From NCBI RefSeq assembly GCF_030812215.1, contig NZ_JAUSSG010000001.1:744001-808000 (forward strand): a stretch of DNA of 64,000 bases. The letters run 5' to 3'. A program made the translations under genes and the position numbers. Shown here in pieces: positions 58,465 through 64,000 of the stretch (positions are counted from its first letter, which is position 1; each line of letters opens with the position of its first letter). This DNA comes from Variovorax boronicumulans (GTDB taxonomy: Bacteria > Pseudomonadota > Gammaproteobacteria > Burkholderiales > Burkholderiaceae_C). Below the pieces are notes generated by a model. The model was not told where the DNA came from and ran no database searches. It saw nothing but the letters and a program-made list of their open reading frames with translations.

Positions 58465-60183
58465 ATGACCCCGGCTGCCTCACCCACCTCCCTGCGCCAG
58501 CGCCTCGCGCGCTGGGTTCCCTGTCTTGCATGGCCCCGCCCTTCCGCGGGGCTGCTGCGCAGCGAGGCGATGGCCGGCATCACCGTGGCGCTGATGGTCA
58601 TTCCGCAAGGCGTGGCGTATGCGGCGCTGGCCGGCATGCCGCTGGTCACGGGCGTCTACGCGGCGCTGTTCCCCGCGCTGATCGCGGTGATGTTCAGTTC
58701 GTCGCAGCGGCTGTCGGTCGGGCCGACGGCGCTCACCAGCCTGCTGGTCGGCGCCTCACTCGCGCCGCTTGCGGTGGCGGGCAGCGACGAATGGGTGGCG
58801 ATGGCGGTGTGGCTCACGCTGATGTCGGGAACGATCCAGATCGTGCTGGGTGCGGGGCGCTTCGGCTGGCTGCTGCGGCTGGTCAATTCGCCGGTGCTGA
58901 TCGGCTTCACGCAGGGCGCGGCGGTACTGATCGCGATCTCGCAGTTGCCGTCGCTGCTGGGCTTCACCGGCCGCACGATTCCCCAGGTGCTGCAGGGCGG
59001 GCCACTGCCCGACCTCGTGGCCATCGCCTTCGGCCTGGGCAGCATCTCGGTGCTGTGGCTGGGCAAGCGACTGCTGCCGCGTTTTCCGACCACGATGGCA
59101 TTGGTGGCCGGTGCGGCCGCCATCAGCTGGGGCATCAACTACGCGCTGCGCGGCGGTGCGGTGGTCGGCAGCCTGCCTTCGGGCCTGCCCTCTTTCTACT
59201 GGCCCGGCCTGCTGCCATTGAGCACCTTCAGCGCGCTGGTGCTGCCCGCATTGATGATCACGCTGGTGAGCTTCCTGGAGACCGCCTCCAGCGCCAAGGT
59301 CGACAACGCGCGCGCCGGCACGCTGTGGAACGAAAACCAGGACCTGATCGGCCAGGGCCTGGCCAAGCTGGCCTCGGGCTTCACGGGCGCATTTCCGACC
59401 AGCTCGTCGTTCTCGCGCTCGGCCATCACGCTCTATGCGGGTGCGCAGACCGGCTGGGCGACGCTCTTCAGTGTTGTCGTGGTGGCCGGTGCGCTGCTGT
59501 GGCTCATGCCGCTGCTGTACCACGTGCCGCAGGCGGTGCTGGCCGCGGTGGTGGTCACGGCCATCCTCGGGCTGGTGAAGCCCGCGAGCTTCACGGCGCT
59601 GTGGCGCATCTCGCGCATCGAGGCGGGCATCGCCTTCGGCACCTTCGTGCTGACCATCGCGACCGCGCCGAGCATCTACTGGGGCGTGCTCGGCGGCCTG
59701 CTCGCGAGCATGGCGCACTACATGTACCGGCACCTGCATCCGCGCATCATCGAAGTGGGCCTGCACCCCGACGGGAGCCTGCGCGACCGCAACCTCTGGA
59801 AGCTGCCGCCGCTCGCGCCGCAGCTCTATGCGCTGCGCATGGACGCGGAGCTCGACTTCGCCTCGGCCTCCACGCTCGAACGCGCGCTCACCGTGGCGCT
59901 GGCCGAGCGCCCCGACCTCACCGATGTGTGCCTCTTCGCGCAGCCCATCAACCGCATCGACATCACCGGCGCCGAAGTGTTCGGCTCGATCCGCCGGATG
60001 ATGGAATCCAAGGGCGTGCGCCTGCACCTGAGCGGCCTCAAGCTGCCCGCGATGCAGGTGCTGGAGCGAGCCGGCCTGCTCGCTCCGGGGCCGATGCTCT
60101 TCAGCTACCGCACCGACGGCGAGGCGCTCGCCGCGCTGATGCCGCGCATCGACGTGCCGATAGAGGCCGAGACCGCAGGCTGA
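58465..60183 (+). CDS. SulP family anion transporter
   Basis: 572 aa. SulP transmembrane domain with AGITVALMVIPQGVAYAALAGMPLVTGVYAALFPALIAVMFSSSQRLSVGPTAL (SulP signature) and about ten to twelve helices; then a cytoplasmic STAS domain from about 445 (LYALRMDAELDFASASTLERAL, FAQPINRIDITGAEVF). It would move sulfate, bicarbonate or a related anion. GTG 58426 is an alternative start. The LysR gene begins 11 bp after the stop on the same strand. Confidence 0.9.
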   Translation: MTPAASPTSLRQRLARWVPCLAWPRPSAGLLRSEAMAGITVALMVIPQGVAYAALAGMPLVTGVYAALFPALIAVMFSSSQRLSVGPTALTSLLVGASLAPLAVAGSDEWVAMAVWLTLMSGTIQIVLGAGRFGWLLRLVNSPVLIGFTQGAAVLIAISQLPSLLGFTGRTIPQVLQGGPLPDLVAIAFGLGSISVLWLGKRLLPRFPTTMALVAGAAAISWGINYALRGGAVVGSLPSGLPSFYWPGLLPLSTFSALVLPALMITLVSFLETASSAKVDNARAGTLWNENQDLIGQGLAKLASGFTGAFPTSSSFSRSAITLYAGAQTGWATLFSVVVVAGALLWLMPLLYHVPQAVLAAVVVTAILGLVKPASFTALWRISRIEAGIAFGTFVLTIATAPSIYWGVLGGLLASMAHYMYRHLHPRIIEVGLHPDGSLRDRNLWKLPPLAPQLYALRMDAELDFASASTLERALTVALAERPDLTDVCLFAQPINRIDITGAEVFGSIRRMMESKGVRLHLSGLKLPAMQVLERAGLLAPGPMLFSYRTDGEALAALMPRIDVPIEAETAG

Positions 60184-60194
60184 ACACGGTCCCC

Positions 60195-61079
60195 ATGAAA
60201 ACCACCATCGAAGAACTGGTCGCGTTTCGCACGGTGGTGGACACCGGCTCGATCACCGCCGCGGCCGAGCAGCTCGGCCACACGGTCTCGGGCATCAGCC
60301 GCGCACTGAGCCGGCTCGAGCAGAAGCTGGACACCACGCTGATGCGCCGCACCACCCGGCGCCTCGAACTCACCGAGGAAGGCGCCGCCTTCCTGCAGCG
60401 CACCCGCGCGATCCTCGATGCGATCGACGACGCCGAAGAACAGATGGCCGCCCGCCGCGAACAGCCGGCCGGCCGGCTTCGCGTGAACGCCGCCTCGCCC
60501 TTCATGCTGCACGCCGTCGTGCCGCTGGTGCCTGAATTCCGGAAGCTCTACCCGCAGATCAGCCTGGAGCTGGACACCGACGACCTGCCCATCGACCTGC
60601 TGGAGCGCCGCACCGACATCGCGATCCGCATCGGGCCGCTGCGCGATTCCACGCTGCATGCGCGGCCGCTCGGCACGCACCGCCTGCGGGTGCTGGCGAG
60701 CCCGGCGTACCTGGAGGCGCACGGCAAGCCGCGCACCGCCGCCGAACTGGCCGATCACGCGCTGCTGGGTTTCACGCAACCCGAGTCGCTCAACCGCTGG
60801 CCGCTGCGCGGGGCGCATGGCGACGAATGGCCCGTCGTGCCGACGCTCGCCGCATCGAGCGGCGAAACGCTGCGCCAGCTCGCACTCGCCGGTGCGGGCA
60901 TCGTGTGTCTCGCGGATTTCATGACCGCCGCCGACCGCGCGAGCGGCACGCTGGTGCAGGTGTTGGCGAAGGAAACGGTGGATGTGCGCCAGCCGGTGAA
61001 CGCGGTGTATTACCGCAACACGCAGCTGTCGGCGCGGATCACTTCGTTCCTCGACTTCCTGTCGCAGCGAATGACGTGA
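60195..61079 (+). CDS. LysR family transcriptional regulator
   Basis: 294 aa. HTH: TTIEELVAFRTVVDTGSITAAAEQLGHTVSGISRALSRLEQKLDTTLMRRTTR; the longer RLELTEEGAAFLQR follows. Effector domain with SLELDTDDLPIDLLERRTDIAIRIG. It is on the SulP strand 11 bp downstream, so it is probably co-transcribed with it. Confidence 0.87.
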   Translation: MKTTIEELVAFRTVVDTGSITAAAEQLGHTVSGISRALSRLEQKLDTTLMRRTTRRLELTEEGAAFLQRTRAILDAIDDAEEQMAARREQPAGRLRVNAASPFMLHAVVPLVPEFRKLYPQISLELDTDDLPIDLLERRTDIAIRIGPLRDSTLHARPLGTHRLRVLASPAYLEAHGKPRTAAELADHALLGFTQPESLNRWPLRGAHGDEWPVVPTLAASSGETLRQLALAGAGIVCLADFMTAADRASGTLVQVLAKETVDVRQPVNAVYYRNTQLSARITSFLDFLSQRMT

Positions 61080-61089
61080 ATGCGGGCGC

Positions 61090-61674
61090 TTATTTCGGCT
61101 GGGCCGGAACGAAGCGCTCCACTGCCGCCGACTTGATCTCGTACCCGCTCACGCCCATGTCCGCCGAGGCGTAGCGCGCGGCCTTCAGGATGCCGCTGAC
61201 CTTGACCGTGTCCATTGCATGCAGGCCCTTGAAGGCCTGGTCGGCGATCACGTGCACGATCTGGTTGGCGGGCGGGGGCGGGGTGTGGATGCAGGCGCCG
61301 AAGTACGGCACCAGCAGGAATTCGCGGATGCCGTCCTGGGTGCTGTCGAGCGGCACCACGAAGCCGGCGAGCTTGGCCGCGGTGCCGTCGAGCGCCACGT
61401 TGACCGGCGCGTTGTCCCAGACGGCGCGCATTTCGTCCAGCATCTGGATCGCGCGCGGGTCGTTGTCGCGCAGGGCCTCCAGGCTGATGTTGCGGTAGCG
61501 CTTGGTCGGGTCCCAGCTCTTGGGGATGAGTTCCTCCCACTTGAGCTCCGGGGCCGAGGCCAGGGTCGCATTCGCGCCCGGCGCCGCAGAGCCCGGACCG
61601 CATCCGGTCAGCAGCGCAGCAGCCGGCATCAACAGAAACGCCGACAGCAGGCCAAGCGAAAAGAACCTTCTCAT
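61090..61674 (-). CDS. DUF3299 family lipoprotein
   Basis: 194 aa. Signal peptide SLGLLSAFLLMPAAALLTGC with lipobox LTGC. Body: LKWEELIPKSWDPTKRY near the start, FVVPLDSTQDGIREFLLVPYFGACIHTPPPPANQIVHV with a conserved Cys and His pair, and VSGILKAARYASADMGVSGYEI, the normal DUF3299 pattern. The Cys/His suggests metal or heme binding, not established. Start ATG 61674 begins the signal. Confidence 0.83.
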   Translation of the reverse strand: MRRFFSLGLLSAFLLMPAAALLTGCGPGSAAPGANATLASAPELKWEELIPKSWDPTKRYRNISLEALRDNDPRAIQMLDEMRAVWDNAPVNVALDGTAAKLAGFVVPLDSTQDGIREFLLVPYFGACIHTPPPPANQIVHVIADQAFKGLHAMDTVKVSGILKAARYASADMGVSGYEIKSAAVERFVPAQPK

Positions 61675-61781
61675 GACCACGATTTTGCTTGGGAGATGTT
61701 TCAGACGCGTAAAGCGGGACAAATTTCACAAATGGACGACCTCGCGCCAGAATGCCGCACCACGATATCGAGGAGATCCGC

Positions 61782-62309
61782 ATGGCACCGACCGGATGGC
61801 TGGGACTCACGTCCCTCGGCATTGTTCACACCGCGATCAGCCTGATCGCCGTCTTCGCGGGGATCGTCGCCCTGCTGCGCCACAAGGAAATCACCCTCCG
61901 CACCGGATGGGGCCAGGTCTTCGTCTGGACCACCGTGCTCACCTGCCTGACCGGCTTTGGCATCTTCCAGCATGGCGGCTTCGGCAAGCCGCATGCGCTG
62001 GGCATCATCACGCTGGTCGCGCTCGCGGTGGGCGCGCTGGCCGGCCGGGGCAGCCTCGGCAAGAACTCGCGCTACATCGAGGCCATCGCCTATTCGGCGA
62101 GTTTTCTCTTCCACTGGATCCCGGCCTTCACCGAAACGCTGACGCGGCTCCCGCTCGGCGCGCCGTTGTTGTCCAACGCCGAAGCCCCCGAGCTGAAGGC
62201 AATCACCGCGGTGCTCGGCGTGCTGTACCTCGTCGGCGTGACGCTGCAGATCAAGCGGCTGCGCGGCGACAAGCCGGTCAGTCCCTCACAGGTCCGCGCA
62301 AGTTCTTGA
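61782..62309 (+). CDS. Membrane protein of unknown function
   Basis: 175 aa with about five hydrophobic segments (GIVHTAISLIAVFAGIVALL, GQVFVWTTVLTCLTGFGI, GIITLVALAVGALAG, AYSASFLFHWIPAF, ITAVLGVLYLVGVTL). His residues in H-x-x-x-x-x-H spacing near helices could bind heme or metal. ATG 61782 has a strong SD (gaggag) and is chosen over 61752. Its last 32 bp overlap the 3' end of arfB on the other strand. Confidence 0.72.
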   Translation: MAPTGWLGLTSLGIVHTAISLIAVFAGIVALLRHKEITLRTGWGQVFVWTTVLTCLTGFGIFQHGGFGKPHALGIITLVALAVGALAGRGSLGKNSRYIEAIAYSASFLFHWIPAFTETLTRLPLGAPLLSNAEAPELKAITAVLGVLYLVGVTLQIKRLRGDKPVSPSQVRASS

Positions 62310-62685
62310 TCTGCGAACGCTGGCTCTTGCCTTCGAGCCGGCGCTGCTTCGAACCATAGGTGGGCTTGGTGGCGCGCCGCACGCGCGGCGGCGTGGCCAC
62401 GGTGTCGATCACCGCCTGCAGGCGCGCGAGCGCATCGGCGCGGTTCATCTCCTGCGTGCGGTGCTGCTGCGCCTTGAGCACGAAGACGCCTTCCTGCGTG
62501 ATGCGGCTGTCGCGCAACGCGAGCAGCCGCTCCTTCACATCGGCGGGCAGCGAGCTCGCGTGGATGTCGTAGCGCAGGTGCACCGCGCTCGATACCTTGT
62601 TGACGTTCTGCCCGCCCGCGCCCTGCGCCCGGATGGCGCTGATCTCGACTTCGTCGGGATCGATCAGGAGGGGTGGGCGCAGCAT
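62278..62685 (-). CDS. arfB: Alternative ribosome-rescue factor B (YaeJ)
   Basis: 135 aa. RF1/2-type catalytic GGQ motif in AIRAQGAGGQNVNKVSSAVHLRYDI, and a long basic C-terminal tail (RRATKPTYGSKQRRLEGKSQRSQIKNLRG) that enters the mRNA channel of stalled ribosomes. It hydrolyses peptidyl-tRNA on non-stop ribosomes. ATG 62685 gives the normal length; the frame is open farther up into the thiolase gene. 25 bp after bktB. Confidence 0.92.
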   Translation of the reverse strand: MLRPPLLIDPDEVEISAIRAQGAGGQNVNKVSSAVHLRYDIHASSLPADVKERLLALRDSRITQEGVFVLKAQQHRTQEMNRADALARLQAVIDTVATPPRVRRATKPTYGSKQRRLEGKSQRSQIKNLRGPVRD

Positions 62686-62710
62686 GCCCGCGAGTGTGCC
62701 CTGAACGCGC

Positions 62711-63895
62711 TCAGACGCGCTCGAAGACGGCGGCAATGCCCTGCCCGCCGCCGATGCACATCGTGACCAGCGCATAGCGCCCGCCCGTGCGGTGCAGCTC
62801 GGCAATCGCCTTCGTGGTGATGATCGCGCCGGTCGCGCCCACCGGATGGCCGAGCGAAATGCCCGAGCCGTTCGGGTTCACCTTGGCCGGATCGAAACCC
62901 AGCTCCTTGATGACCGCGCAGGCCTGCGCCGCGAAGGCTTCGTTCGACTCGATCACGTCGAAGTCCGCAACCTTCAGGCCGGTGCGCTCCAGCACCTTGC
63001 GGGTCGCCGGCACCGGGCCGATGCCCATGTACGCGGGCTCGACGCCGGCGTGCGCGTAGCCGACGAGGCGCGCCAGCGGCTTCAGGCCCAGCGCCTTCAC
63101 GCGACCGCCCTCGGCCAGCACCACGGCAGCGGCGCCGTCGTTGATGCCCGAGGCATTGCCGGCGGTGACGAGGCCGTCCTTCTTGAACGCAGGCTTCATC
63201 TTGGAAAGCGTGTCGACCGTGGTGTCGGCGCGCACGTGCTCGTCGGTGTCGAACAGCACGACGCCCTTGCGCGTCTTCACCTCGACCGGAACGATCTGCG
63301 CCTTGAAGCGCCCCGCCGCAATCGCGGCTGCTGCGCGCTGCTGGCTGCTCACAGCCAGTTCGTCCATCTGCTCGCGCGTGATGCCGTAGCGCGCCGCCAC
63401 GTTCTCGGCGGTGATGCCCATGTGGATCTTCTCCCACGGGTCGTGCAGGATGCCCAGCATGTAGTCGACCAGCACCGCATCGCCCATGCGCGCGCCGTAG
63501 CGGGCCGAGGTGTCGAAATACGGCCCGCGGCTCATCGATTCGGAGCCGCCGCCGATGGCGATGTCGCAGTCGCCGAGCGCAATCGCCTGCGCCGCCGACA
63601 CGATGGCCTGCAGGCCCGAGCCGCAGAGACGGTTGACGTTGAAGGCCGGGGTCTCGATGGGGCAGCCCGCGTCGATGGCGGCCACGCGGCTCAGGTACGC
63701 GTCCTTCACGTCGGTGGGGATCACGTTGCCCATCACCACGTGGCCGATGGCGTCGGCCGCGACGCCGCTGCGTTCGATGGCGGCCTTGACGGCGGTGGTG
63801 GCCAGCTGGGTGTTGGGCACGTCCTTCAGCGCGCCGCCGAAGGTGCCGATGGCGGTGCGGGCGGTGCCGACCACGAAGATGTCGCGTGAGGTCAT
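62711..63895 (-). CDS. bktB: Beta-ketothiolase, BktB-type
   Basis: 394 aa. Very like Cupriavidus necator BktB in its blocks: RTAIGTFGGALKDV, NRLCGSGLQAIVSAAQ with nucleophile C91, GGGSESMSRGPY, GARMGDAVLVD, SGISLGHPVGATGAIIT with the His, and CIGGGQGIAAVFERV with the second Cys. BktB makes 3-ketoacyl-CoA for polyhydroxyalkanoate monomers, including longer ones. A gene ending just upstream (63944-64000) may share the transcript. arfB follows. Confidence 0.93.
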   Translation of the reverse strand: MTSRDIFVVGTARTAIGTFGGALKDVPNTQLATTAVKAAIERSGVAADAIGHVVMGNVIPTDVKDAYLSRVAAIDAGCPIETPAFNVNRLCGSGLQAIVSAAQAIALGDCDIAIGGGSESMSRGPYFDTSARYGARMGDAVLVDYMLGILHDPWEKIHMGITAENVAARYGITREQMDELAVSSQQRAAAAIAAGRFKAQIVPVEVKTRKGVVLFDTDEHVRADTTVDTLSKMKPAFKKDGLVTAGNASGINDGAAAVVLAEGGRVKALGLKPLARLVGYAHAGVEPAYMGIGPVPATRKVLERTGLKVADFDVIESNEAFAAQACAVIKELGFDPAKVNPNGSGISLGHPVGATGAIITTKAIAELHRTGGRYALVTMCIGGGQGIAAVFERV

Positions 63896-63943
63896 GGTGT
63901 GGATCTCCTGGATTGAAAAAATCGGTTCAGGCGCAGTGGCCGG

Positions 63944-64000
63944 TCACTTGGGCTTCACCGCGGCGGGCTTGCGGCGCACCGCGGCCGGACGGTGCAGCAC
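63944..64000 (-). CDS. C-terminal end of an unidentified gene, cut by window edge
   Basis: The minus frame open from the right edge ends in TGA at 63944-63946. Only about 18 residues are seen, rich in Lys, Ala and Pro (...AAVRRKPAAVKPK). Such tails occur in phasins and other nucleoid- or granule-associated proteins, but nothing more can be said. Confidence 0.4.
   Translation of the reverse strand: MLHRPAAVRRKPAAVKPK

Noticed and set aside
58530..61079. Long plus-strand ORF of 849 codons over the SulP and LysR genes
   Set aside because: The first two thirds are an out-of-frame shadow of SulP; only the LysR part at 60195-61079 is real.

Overview
The window is a GC-rich, densely coded stretch of a betaproteobacterial chromosome. 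It is most likely from Comamonadaceae, and Variovorax or a close relative fits best. The basis is gene order and content: pyrG-kdsA-DUF1330-eno-ftsB, dapA-bamC-MBL hydrolase, parE/parC flanking a lytic transglycosylase, four solitary Bug-type (TctC-like) periplasmic receptors, a BktB-type thiolase, and many LysR/AraC/TetR regulators. I see no tRNA, rRNA, CRISPR array, IS element or prophage. The only stretch over 300 bases without a gene (1497-1810) holds a pair of inverted repeat elements.

Layout. 1-9 kb: a CorA-like transporter (cut by the left edge), the inverted repeats, a phosphoesterase, an aromatic aminotransferase with a Bug receptor, a cysteine hydrolase, a small membrane protein, a large lipase-like hydrolase and a metallo-beta-lactamase lipoprotein. 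9-14.4 kb, minus strand: parE, a lytic transglycosylase, parC and a small protein coupled to parC. 14.5-19.5 kb: an MFS transporter, a microprotein, a methyltransferase, dapA, bamC and a WalJ-like MBL hydrolase. 19.5-25.1 kb: a small lipoprotein, a RoxA-like ribosomal oxygenase divergent from a SlyD-like isomerase, a glycine-zipper protein, and coaBC with dut. 25.2-31 kb: pyrG, kdsA, eno and ftsB, then a pnuC/nadR-kinase pair for NAD salvage. 31-39.5 kb: an unknown exported protein, AraC with an SDR and a second dehydrogenase, hslO, a gamma carbonic anhydrase, a DUF455 protein fused by overlap to a Qnr-like pentapeptide protein, a MaoC protein and a thiolase.

39.5-47.1 kb is the most interesting accessory region. 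A TetR gene and the thiolase share a matched operator. Two Bug receptors follow. Next comes a phosphonate-type locus: LysR divergent from phnD-phnC-phnE, then a tiny coupled ORF and an iron alcohol dehydrogenase of the phosphonate-associated type. No C-P bond-cleaving enzyme is present in the window. A 16-bp perfect palindrome sits just before the LysR gene.

47.1-64 kb: xerD, another Bug receptor, transporters (AEC, TSUP, MFS with AraC), then a compact set of PAP2-type lipid phosphotransferase/phosphatase, acyl carrier protein and ketoacyl synthase that looks like an orphan lipid-building module. It is followed by LysR/M20 peptidase, a DUF2501 protein, a SulP transporter with LysR, a DUF3299 lipoprotein, arfB and a bktB-type thiolase.

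All function calls come from reading motifs and from memory of the families. No database search was run, and start sites were chosen by Shine-Dalgarno match, overlap and homolog length.
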